A stretch of 64,000 nucleotides of DNA, taken from assembly GCA_028343155.1 (NCBI GenBank), contig JAOLXX010000004.1, positions 1 to 64,000 on the forward strand, read 5' to 3'. Below are positions 18,636-25,459 of this stretch, one piece after another (the stretch's first letter is position 1; each line of letters begins with the position of its first letter). The notes under the pieces were generated by a model. It worked only from the letters and a program-made list of their open reading frames with translations. It was not told where the DNA came from and searched no databases. Source of the DNA: Polaribacter sp. (GTDB taxonomy: Bacteria > Bacteroidota > Bacteroidia > Flavobacteriales > Flavobacteriaceae). Both the position numbers and the translations under genes were made by a program.

Positions 18636-19217
18636 ATGTTAGGATTACAATTTGAAACCGAAACTTCTTGGGCAGAAATTGCCAAGGATGATTTACAGCA
18701 AATACTTACAGATCATGCTTTTTTAGAGCAAAAAGCGGCTTCTAATGCCGTTTCAATTATCATCAATTATTCAGAAGATACTGAATTAGTAAAAGAGATG
18801 AGCAACATTGCTATTGAAGAAATGCAGCACTTTAAAATGGTGCATTTATTAATGGTAAAACGCGGAATGGTTTTAGGAAGAGAACAAAAGAATGATTATG
18901 CAATTCGATTGCAAAAATTCTTCAATAAAACAAGAGATAGAACAGATGCTTTAGTGCAACGCTTGTTAGTTGCTGCGCTAATTGAAGCCAGAAGTTGTGA
19001 ACGCTTTAAAGTGTTTTCTAAAAACATGGAAGATGAAGAATTGTCTAAATTTTATAACAATTTAATGATTTCTGAAGCCAGTCATTATACTACTTTTTTA
19101 CAATTCGCAAGAAACTATCAGGAAAGGGAAATTGTTGACAAAAAATGGAATGCATTGGTTGCTTTTGAAGCAGAGATGATGCGAGATCGTGGAAATGTCG
19201 CTAAAATACATGGGTAG
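18636..19217 (+). CDS. miaE: tRNA-(ms2io6A)-hydroxylase MiaE
   Basis: A ferritin-like diiron monooxygenase that hydroxylates the isopentenyl group of ms2i6A37 in tRNA. The 193-residue protein has iron-ligand motifs LEQKAAS (E31), EEMQH (E61/62, H65), IEARSCERF (E117) and SEASHYTTF (E147, H150). The gene is 5 nt behind the SulP gene, an odd operon partner. MiaA in this window makes the i6A precursor; MiaB would be needed and is not here. Confidence 0.88.
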   Translation: MLGLQFETETSWAEIAKDDLQQILTDHAFLEQKAASNAVSIIINYSEDTELVKEMSNIAIEEMQHFKMVHLLMVKRGMVLGREQKNDYAIRLQKFFNKTRDRTDALVQRLLVAALIEARSCERFKVFSKNMEDEELSKFYNNLMISEASHYTTFLQFARNYQEREIVDKKWNALVAFEAEMMRDRGNVAKIHG

Positions 19218-19278
19218 TTTTTCGGTTATCTGCTATTGCCATAATTTTTAAAAAAAAATCAACTTTTAAACTAACTGA

Positions 19279-19707
19279 ATGTTCTCTAAAAAAGAAGCGG
19301 CTCAATTACGTATAGAATTTTGGACAAGTTTTGGTAAATCATTTCCAAGAAAGTGGTTGCTATACAATACCAAAATGAAAGGTTTCTCTTTTAAATTTGT
19401 CGCTGACAGAAAAAAAGCACTTGTCTGTTTAGATATTGAAAACCCAGATGAATTGGTAAACTTATGCTATTATGACCAATTACTTTCTCTAAAAGTATTG
19501 CTAGAAACCGAACTTCCTGAAGTTATTTTTGATGATGAATATGAATTGGAAAGTGGTAAACAAATCCATAGAATTTATGTTCCTTTTCAAGAAAAATTTA
19601 GTATCCATAATAAAAACACATGGAGAGACTGTTTTGAGTTTTATGTTGCTACTATGAGTAAGTTTGAGCTTTTCTTTCACGAATATGAAGATGTTATAAA
19701 GTTGTAG
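19279..19707 (+). CDS. DUF4268-domain protein
   Basis: A 142-residue cytoplasmic protein that looks like the stand-alone DUF4268 family (aromatic-rich, FWTSFGKSFPRKWLLYN at the N-terminus and a helical end). Some DUF4268 domains lie at the C-terminus of nuclease-like or restriction-associated proteins, but no function is known for the single-domain form. It lies 61 nt after miaE in the same direction, so it may be the last gene of that operon. Confidence 0.7.
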   Translation: MFSKKEAAQLRIEFWTSFGKSFPRKWLLYNTKMKGFSFKFVADRKKALVCLDIENPDELVNLCYYDQLLSLKVLLETELPEVIFDDEYELESGKQIHRIYVPFQEKFSIHNKNTWRDCFEFYVATMSKFELFFHEYEDVIKL

Positions 19708-19794
19708 AATTTTGTTGTTTAGTTGTTTAGTTGTAAAGTATTGAATTTTCTATAAATAGTAAACAAAGACATTTTTTGGCTATCCTTTTATAAA

Positions 19795-19924
19795 GAAGCC
19801 CACGTTAAGGATTGAAGTGGAAATCCTTTTATTGTCAGTTCGAGTATCACGCTTTGGGGCGTGATGTATCGAGAACAAAATAAAAGATTGTAGCGAAAAG
19901 CCTGACCTGAAAGATAACGCCCAA
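19795..19924 (+). ncRNA. Structured intergenic element, possibly Flavo-1-like RNA
   Basis: Between DUF4268 and mnmE lies a block with GGATT-loop-AATCC (in ggattgaagtggaaatcc), then an 8-bp stem CTTTTATT (19826-19833) pairing with AATAAAAG (19879-19886), enclosing a REP-like hairpin, and then agattgtagcgaaaagcctgacc-type sequence. The flanks resemble what I remember of a recurrent flavobacterial structured element (Flavo-1 RNA). I cannot check the match, so the name is tentative; the nested base pairing is directly visible. Confidence 0.4.
19833..19876 (+). repeat. REP-like repeat, copy 1
   Basis: TGTCAGTTCGAG begins a 44-bp unit with a 7-bp perfect inner stem (ATCACGC 19846-19852, GCGTGAT 19859-19865) ending in ATCGAGAAC. 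The same ends recur near 59.0 and 63.1 kb. It sits inside the larger hairpin of the structured element. Confidence 0.7.
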
Positions 19925-19982
19925 ATTCTCTTTATTTAACACAAAAATTTTGTGCATCGTATTATAAATTAATTAAGCGATG

Positions 19983-19990
19983 TATATTTG
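19983..19990 (+). promoter_or_regulatory. -7 promoter box at the mnmE start
   Basis: TATATTTG matches TAnnTTTG and ends 4 nt before the ATG at 19995. If used, the mRNA would be nearly leaderless and the upstream in-frame ATG at 19980 could not be translated. No good -33 element is seen at normal spacing. Confidence 0.45.
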
Positions 19991-19994
19991 CATT

Positions 19995-21389
19995 ATGATT
20001 AAAAATGACACTATTATCGCTTTAGCTACACCCGCAGGTGTAGGCGCAATTTCTGTAATTAGACTTTCTGGTGAAAATGCGATTGCTATTGTAGACAGAC
20101 ACTTTAAATCTATAAAAAAAAATAAAACTTTAAAATCTCAAAAAACACATACAATTCATTTAGGAAATATTATTCAAAATAATATTATTTTAGATGAAGT
20201 GCTGGTTTCTGTATTTAAGAATCCGAATTCCTATACTGGAGAAAATGTCGTAGAAATTTCTTGTCATGGTTCTTCTTTTATTCAACAAGAAATTATACAA
20301 TTATTTTTAGAAAATGGTTGCAAAATAGCAGATAATGGAGAATTTACATTGCGTGCTTTTTTAAATGGGAAAATGGATTTATCTCAAGCAGAAGCAGTAG
20401 CAGACGTAATTGCTTCTAACTCTGCTGCGAGCCATCAAATAGCAATACAGCAAATGCGTGGAGGCATCACCAATGAGTTGAAAGAACTACGTGTACAATT
20501 ATTAGATTTTGCGGCTTTAATTGAATTAGAATTAGATTTTTCTGGCGAAGATGTTGAATTTGCAGACAGGACAAAGTTTATAGAATTGGTCACAAAAATA
20601 ACAGGTGTTTTAAAACGTTTGATTGATTCTTTTTCTTTTGGAAATGCCATTAAAAATGGAATTCCGGTTGCTATTATTGGGGAACCTAATGTTGGTAAAT
20701 CCACTTTATTAAATACCATTTTAAACGAAGAAAAAGCGATTGTCTCTGATATTGCTGGTACCACAAGAGATGCTATTGAAGATGAAATTATTATCGATGG
20801 TGTTGCATTTCGATTTATTGATACTGCAGGAATTAGAGAAACTCAAGATGTTATAGAAAGTATCGGAATTAAAAAAGCGTATGAGAAAGCTGAAAATGCA
20901 CAATTAATTATTTTTCTAATTGATTCTAATAAATTTTCATATGCTAGTGCTCTTTTTTTACAAGAAATAGAAACTATAAAAGAGCGTTTTCCAAAAAAAC
21001 GTTTGCTGGTGGTTGCCAATAAAATTGATACTTTATCTTGTCACGACGCTGCTATTTTAAAATCAGAAATAGCGCATCTAATTTTACTTTCTGCAAAACA
21101 AAAAATCGGGATTGAACAATTAAAGTCTGAATTAACTTCTCTTGTAAATACGGGTGCTTTAAGTAATAATGAAACAATTGTTACCAATTCTCGTCATTTT
21201 GAAGCATTGAATAATGCCTTAACAGCAATCACCTCTGTACAACAAGGAATTGATTTAGAAATTTCTACTGATTTATTTTCTATTGATATTCGTGAATGTT
21301 TACGTCATCTCGGAAACATCACAGGAGAATATGATGTTGACAAAGATATTTTAGGGCATATATTTTCTAATTTCTGTATCGGAAAGTAA
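19995..21389 (+). CDS. mnmE: tRNA uridine-5-carboxymethylaminomethyl GTPase MnmE
   Basis: With MnmG it makes the cmnm5 modification at wobble uridine 34. The protein has an N-terminal folate-binding domain, a central G domain with GEPNVGKST, DIAGTTRD, DTAG and NKID, and the invariant C-terminal FCIGK. The ATG at 19995 (464 residues, MIKNDTIIALATPAG) fits the family start better than ATG 19980, which precedes the promoter box. The last 19 bases of the gene are the left end of an integrated element (see the att sites). Confidence 0.95.
   Translation: MIKNDTIIALATPAGVGAISVIRLSGENAIAIVDRHFKSIKKNKTLKSQKTHTIHLGNIIQNNIILDEVLVSVFKNPNSYTGENVVEISCHGSSFIQQEIIQLFLENGCKIADNGEFTLRAFLNGKMDLSQAEAVADVIASNSAASHQIAIQQMRGGITNELKELRVQLLDFAALIELELDFSGEDVEFADRTKFIELVTKITGVLKRLIDSFSFGNAIKNGIPVAIIGEPNVGKSTLLNTILNEEKAIVSDIAGTTRDAIEDEIIIDGVAFRFIDTAGIRETQDVIESIGIKKAYEKAENAQLIIFLIDSNKFSYASALFLQEIETIKERFPKKRLLVVANKIDTLSCHDAAILKSEIAHLILLSAKQKIGIEQLKSELTSLVNTGALSNNETIVTNSRHFEALNNALTAITSVQQGIDLEISTDLFSIDIRECLRHLGNITGEYDVDKDILGHIFSNFCIGK
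21371..21389 (+). mobile_element. attL-like core at mnmE 3' end
   Basis: TTTCTGTATCGGAAAGTAA, encoding the end of MnmE (FCIGK-stop), is repeated with one mismatch at 23025-23043. The 3' end of mnmE/trmE is a known integration target: the 18-bp SGI1 site there reads TTCTGTATTGGTAAGTAA as I recall, differing at two positions. Confidence 0.7.
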
Positions 21390-21502
21390 CCACACAAAAC
21401 AATCATTTAAAAAACATACTAAAAACAATTACTAAACCTTATTAATAAAGCTTTTACTTAAAATAAAGGTACTATTTACTTTGTGATATTATGCGTTTAT
21501 TC

Positions 21503-21549
21503 GGTACAAATTTGTACCTTTATTGTACCTTGATCGATTGAGGTACAAA
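21503..21549 (+). repeat. Left arm-like repeats (TTTGTACC / GGTACAAA)
   Basis: Four copies of the heptamer TTGTACC or its inverse lie at 21503-21510, 21511-21518, 21523-21529 and 21542-21549. Repeats like this beside an att core are typical of tyrosine-integrase arm-type binding sites. Confidence 0.55.
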
Positions 21550-21613
21550 ATTTTAGGGTATTACCCTTTTTATTTTGCACTTAAATACACTTAATGATAT
21601 TTAATGCTACTTA

Positions 21614-21790
21614 ATGAGCAGTAAAATTGAGATACAACGAATTTGCCAGTATTGTGAACAGGAATTTACAGCCAAAACAACGGTAACTAAATACTGTTCT
21701 TTACAATGCAACCAAAAAGATTATAAAGCCCGTAAAAGAAATCGTCTAAAACTAGTGCTAATGACGATTGGTAAAAAGCCACTCAATTAA
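21614..21790 (+). CDS. Truncated mobile-element zinc-finger protein
   Basis: A 58-residue ORF with two zinc-knuckle pairs, CQYC and CSLQC (C11, C14, C28, C32), followed by a basic tail KARKRNR. It matches, as I recall, the N-terminus of longer Bacteroidota HTH/excisionase-like proteins carried on mobile elements. The helix-turn-helix part is missing, so this is probably a remnant. It lies inside the element at mnmE. Confidence 0.55.
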   Translation: MSSKIEIQRICQYCEQEFTAKTTVTKYCSLQCNQKDYKARKRNRLKLVLMTIGKKPLN

Positions 21791-21813
21791 TAACAGCTAA
21801 TTAAAAATAACCA

Positions 21814-22839
21814 ATGAAAAAACTACTTCTTCTCTCCGCTTTATTAATCTTCGCTTGTAGTAGTGATAGCGAGGGCAACCCTTGTATCTATGAGCCAACT
21901 CTAACAACACAAGCTGCTACTGATATAACAGAGACCTCAGCTACTTTAAATGGTGTTATAAGTATCGTATCAGAGAACTGTGATGTTCCTAATAATACAG
22001 AACAAGGGTTTGTTTATTCTACTGAAATACAGCCCACCCTAGAAGATATTCAAATTAATGTAAATGGGACTAATATCTTAACTACTATTGAGGGTTTAAC
22101 GCCTAATACTACTTATTATGTTAGGGCTTTCTTAACTAATAATTTTGGGGATTTCTATGGAGATGAAGTTGAGTTTACGACTAATGAAGGAGGAAGTTGT
22201 GATGGTGTCCCATATGATAGTATTGTTTACGGAACACAAGAATGGACTGTTGAAAATGCTTGTCATATAACATATAGAGATGGCACTCCTATTCCAGAGG
22301 TTACAGATAATACAGAGTGGGAAAGTCTCACCACAGGTGCTTGGAGCTATTATGACAACGACCCTACAAAGCCAAGACTTTATAACTGGTATGCTGTAAT
22401 GGGTATTCACGACTCAGACCCTAATACTCCTAACAAAGAATTTGCACCAGAAGGCTGGCACGTACCCACAGATGCCGAGTGGACAACGCTTGAAAACTAC
22501 CTCATAGCCAATGGCTATAATTATGATGGGACAACTTCAGGAGACAGAATAGCCAAGGCAATGGCCTCCACAACAGGCTGGGATAGTTCGACCAATACAG
22601 GAGCAGTAGGCAACGACCAAAGCCTTAACAACAGCAGCGGCTTTAATGCCTTACCTGTGGGTGACCGTAACTACGATGGTTCGTTCCACGCTGAGGGTGG
22701 CAATGCAGTCTTTTGGAGTTCCACTGAGAAAATTATGAATGTCGTATGGCACCGCAACCTGAACTCTGGTAGAAGTTCCGTGCCCACGTACTTCAGTAAC
22801 AAGTCTTCCGGCTTTTCAGTACGTTTTGTTAGGGATTAA
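21814..22839 (+). CDS. FISUMP-domain lipoprotein with fibronectin-like domain
   Basis: A 341-residue predicted surface lipoprotein (lipobox LIFAC, C15). Residues about 27-122 form a fibronectin-III-like module (TSATLNG, YYVRAFLTN), and 130-341 form the Fibrobacter succinogenes major paralogous domain, a C-type-lectin-like fold with YNWYAV, APEGWHVPTDAEW, SSGFNALP and the terminal FSVRFVRD. Function unknown; such domains may bind ligands or participate in adhesion. The second half is visibly richer in G/C and C-ended codons than the first half or neighbouring genes, suggesting separate origin or diversification. Confidence 0.85.
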   Translation: MKKLLLLSALLIFACSSDSEGNPCIYEPTLTTQAATDITETSATLNGVISIVSENCDVPNNTEQGFVYSTEIQPTLEDIQINVNGTNILTTIEGLTPNTTYYVRAFLTNNFGDFYGDEVEFTTNEGGSCDGVPYDSIVYGTQEWTVENACHITYRDGTPIPEVTDNTEWESLTTGAWSYYDNDPTKPRLYNWYAVMGIHDSDPNTPNKEFAPEGWHVPTDAEWTTLENYLIANGYNYDGTTSGDRIAKAMASTTGWDSSTNTGAVGNDQSLNNSSGFNALPVGDRNYDGSFHAEGGNAVFWSSTEKIMNVVWHRNLNSGRSSVPTYFSNKSSGFSVRFVRD

Positions 22840-22970
22840 AAATCTTGACTACACGATATTGCTTTATGTTAAGTTGAAATGTTAGGCGGTAAGTTTCTTA
22901 ATTCCCGTTTTAGAAGTCCTAAAATCAAAATCACTATTTTAACCCCGAAAGGTTTTTTTTAATGCAGTAA

Positions 22971-22987
22971 TGTACCTTATTTGTACC
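22971..22987 (+). repeat. Right arm-like repeats (TGTACC)
   Basis: TGTACC at 22971-22976 and TTGTACC at 22981-22987 repeat the motif found at the left end of the element, about 40-55 bp inside the right core. Confidence 0.5.
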
Positions 22988-23024
22988 TTGAAAACGTAAA
23001 GCATTGATAATCAATTGAAGTTAT

Positions 23025-23043
23025 TTTCTGTATCGGAAAATAA
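23025..23043 (+). mobile_element. attR-like core
   Basis: TTTCTGTATCGGAAAATAA matches the mnmE terminus at 18 of 19 positions and lies in noncoding DNA, as expected for the duplicated core left by site-specific integration. Confidence 0.65.
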
Positions 23044-23072
23044 TAACCTTGCATTCTTATATTTTTAGTTCT

Positions 23073-24617
23073 TTAATTTTTGATAAATTCTAATTCTAAT
23101 TGCTCTAAAGATTTCCCTTTAGTTTCTGGTAATATTTTTAGGAGGATGAAAAAGCCAGCTAAAGCAATAATACCAAACAAGAAAAAACTCAATGCATTTC
23201 CTAAATTAGATAATTCCCATGGGAAAACAAGTTGCACTAAAGAACTGATTAAAGAGTTTATAAAAGCAATGACACCAATTGCCAAACCTCGATATTTTAA
23301 TGGGTATAATTCTGACAACAGAACCCACATAACTGGGCCTAAAGAAAATGCAAAGCAAGCAATAAAGCCTAGGATTCCTATCAATATTAAATTGGCATTA
23401 ATGGTTGTTGCTGCTTCTAAAATTGCACCATCATTTTTACTATATACTTTATTTCCTAAAGCCGATTTTAAATCATTCTTAAAGTCAACATCATTATCGT
23501 ATACCATATCTGAAAAAGGCATTAATTTTTCAGCATCTTGAAACTCAAACTGATTGATGTTTTTTTCTGTTAACTGATAAGTGGCTTGGTTAAAACCATA
23601 GCCACACAATAACAAACTAATAGCGATTCCTGCTGTACCAATTAACAACAAAGGCCTTCTCCCCATTCTATCAATTAAATAGATTGCTACAAAAGTAAAT
23701 AGTACGGATATTGTACTTAATAAAACCCCTGATGAGAAAGCAGCATCTGTTCCAATACCTGTTTGTTTAAATATGGATGTAGCATAGAAATACACAGCGT
23801 TTATCCCTGTGATCTGTTGCAAAACACCAACGACTAAACCCACAACTAAAATAAAACGCAAAGCAGGTTTTAATAAATCTTTAATTTTTAATACAGATTT
23901 ATTTTGATCTGCAGCAATATTTGCTTCTATAGCAGCTATTTCAATACCTCCTCTTTCGCTCCCATGAATCTGGTTTAAAACGTTCTTAGCTTCTTCAAAA
24001 TTTCCTTTTAAGTATAACCAGCGAGGGCTTTTAGGAACAAAAAATAAGAAAATAAAATAGATGACTGCAGGAATTAACTCCACTCCTAGCATCCATCTCC
24101 AAACGTTTTCATCAGTTAAAAACACAGTTTCTGCGCTTTTGTAACTATTAAAAAAATAATTGCTTAGGAATGCTGCAAAAAAACCAAAAACAATATTTAG
24201 TTGTTGCAAAGAAACTAACTTCCCTCTATTTTCTGCTGTTGAAATTTCTGCAATATAAATTGGTGCTAAAACCAACGCTGCTCCAAAAGCAACACCTCCA
24301 ATAATTCGTGCGATGTACAACATCTCATAAGAAGTTGCTATCGCAGAAAAAATAGCAGAAATAGCATATAAAAAAGCAACAAAAATGAGTGTTTTTTTTC
24401 TTCCAATAAGATCACTTATTCTTCCTGAAAACAACATAGCAAACATTGCTGCAAATGAAGGAGCACTTACCACCCAACCATATTGTATTTCACTTAAATT
24501 AAATTCAGGACCTGCAAAAGACATAACTCCCGAAATGATGCCAGCATCAAAGCCAAAAAGAAAGCCACCTAGGGCTACTATAAAACTGATAAAAATTGTG
24601 TAAGTCTTATTATCCAT
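23073..24617 (-). CDS. Sugar porter family MFS transporter (sugar:H+ symporter)
   Basis: A 514-residue inner-membrane protein with 12 helices. Family signatures are GFLFGFDAGIISG (helix 1), the RISDLIGRKK loop, PKSPRWLYLKG after helix 6, QQITGINAVYFYA in helix 7 and the C-terminal PETKGKS. It resembles XylE/glucose-type proton symporters. An insertion of about 70 residues between helices 9 and 10 (around 340-405) is longer than in XylE. It sits at the downstream end of the glucan locus and may take up glucose released outside the cytoplasm. Confidence 0.9.
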   Translation of the reverse strand: MDNKTYTIFISFIVALGGFLFGFDAGIISGVMSFAGPEFNLSEIQYGWVVSAPSFAAMFAMLFSGRISDLIGRKKTLIFVAFLYAISAIFSAIATSYEMLYIARIIGGVAFGAALVLAPIYIAEISTAENRGKLVSLQQLNIVFGFFAAFLSNYFFNSYKSAETVFLTDENVWRWMLGVELIPAVIYFIFLFFVPKSPRWLYLKGNFEEAKNVLNQIHGSERGGIEIAAIEANIAADQNKSVLKIKDLLKPALRFILVVGLVVGVLQQITGINAVYFYATSIFKQTGIGTDAAFSSGVLLSTISVLFTFVAIYLIDRMGRRPLLLIGTAGIAISLLLCGYGFNQATYQLTEKNINQFEFQDAEKLMPFSDMVYDNDVDFKNDLKSALGNKVYSKNDGAILEAATTINANLILIGILGFIACFAFSLGPVMWVLLSELYPLKYRGLAIGVIAFINSLISSLVQLVFPWELSNLGNALSFFLFGIIALAGFFILLKILPETKGKSLEQLELEFIKN

Positions 24618-24663
24618 ATTTGTTTCTTAAATATTTAAAAAAGAAAAATTAGTAAATTATTGA

Positions 24664-24760
24664 TTACATTGCACGTGGTCCAATCTCTATGAGGGTTTCA
24701 CTATCGCCAACAATAAGTTTATAAGTTATCTTTAAAGCTGTTTTATTAATTTATAGAGAG
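24664..24760 (-). pseudogene. Possible C-terminal remnant of a lost protein
   Basis: Read on the minus strand, the stretch ending with TAA at 24664 translates to ...YKLIVGDSETLIEIGPRAM, protein-like beta-strand sequence with no start or upstream coding. It lies just upstream of the sugar porter, where another gene of the glucan locus would be expected. Family not recognised; could be chance. Confidence 0.3.
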
Positions 24761-24868
24761 TTTATAAGGTGATAGAATTTCATTATCATCTACATATGTT
24801 TAAAAGTACTAAAAAAAAAGTAAATCACTAAAATCTTATATCTTTACAATATATAATTTTTTAGCATC

Positions 24869-25228
24869 ATGAACGTACAAGATTTAGCAGGCAATTATTC
24901 TATTATTGGCAATAATCAAGAAGCTGAAGAGAACTTTTATAAGGGAGAACTTTCTTTATCTTTGGATAAAAATTATAGAATTATTGCTAAATGGAGCATC
25001 GATAACACTCAAGAGCAACATGGCACTGGTTTTTTTAAAAATAATATTCTTGTCATCAACTTTAATTACATCGGTTTGGAAAACAAAACCTACAAGGGAG
25101 TTGTCGTATACAAGTGCTTAAATAAAAACATCCTAGAGGGTTTTTGGTCTGAAGAGCATGGAAATCCTAAATTTTTAGGAAGTGAAAATTGTTTTAGAAT
25201 CTGTAATTCTAAAACAATTTTCACTTAA
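24869..25228 (+). CDS. Hypothetical protein, 119 residues
   Basis: No family recognised. The predicted protein is soluble, without signal peptide, and has alternating beta-type stretches (GELSLSLDKNYRIIAKW, YKGVVVYKC, LEGFWSEEHG), which suggests a small beta-barrel fold of lipocalin-like kind, unproven. It is the only plus-strand gene inside a minus-strand locus. Its last 15 codons are formed by a perfect 20-bp palindrome. A near-match -7 box, TATCTTTA, occurs about 30 nt before the ATG. Confidence 0.55.
   Translation: MNVQDLAGNYSIIGNNQEAEENFYKGELSLSLDKNYRIIAKWSIDNTQEQHGTGFFKNNILVINFNYIGLENKTYKGVVVYKCLNKNILEGFWSEEHGNPKFLGSENCFRICNSKTIFT
25181..25225. repeat. Perfect 20-bp inverted repeat, 5-nt loop
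   Basis: AGTGAAAATTGTTTTAGAAT (25181-25200) is followed by loop ctgta and its exact reverse complement (25206-25225). A second small hairpin, TCCTAAA/TTTAGGA, immediately precedes it. The palindrome overlaps the end of the 119-residue ORF and its TAA follows directly. There is no T-run, so it is not a standard terminator. Confidence 0.9.
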
Positions 25229-25266
25229 AAACATACTTTTTAACAACTTCAATACTAATCTAAATG

Positions 25267-25455
25267 CTAGTATTTTAAGTTTTTATTCTTATCCCAAATA
25301 CTCCAGCATGCACCCAGTTTTCCTTCTACACGAACTTTCCAAGATTCATCAAATGATGAGAAATGGAACATTGCGATCCCTTCTTTCATTACCCATTCTT
25401 AAGTTTGAATAAAATATTTCGTTGCATTAAATTTACTTGGTGCTGCATCTTTTAT
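25267..25455 (-). pseudogene. Remnant of a GH17 beta-glucanase (C-terminus)
   Basis: On the minus strand a reading frame ending at TAG (25267-25269) gives EWVMKEGIAMFHFSSFDESW and then KVRVEGKLGACWSIWDKNKNLKY, the aromatic C-terminal end of Bacteroidota GH17-type glucanases. It is interrupted by an in-frame TAA at 25399-25401 and has no upstream catalytic part. The remnant follows the GPH transporter gene directly, so an additional glucanase was once encoded at this end of the locus. Confidence 0.6.
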
Positions 25456-25459
25456 CATT

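Larger units (their letters stand above)
21390..23043 (+). mobile_element. Small integrated element or island remnant at mnmE
   Basis: The 1.65-kb segment bounded by the mnmE-end direct repeats. It holds arm-like repeats at both ends, a truncated zinc-finger protein and a FISUMP lipoprotein, but no integrase. It is either a decayed genomic island or a non-autonomous element mobilised in trans. The gaps 21390-21613 and 22840-23024 contain no other recognisable gene. Confidence 0.6.

Noticed and set aside
22881-22887. GTTAGGC, resembling an integron attC R' core
   Set aside because: No paired RYYYAAC core or hairpin at the required distance; no integron integrase. The direct repeat at mnmE explains the element better.
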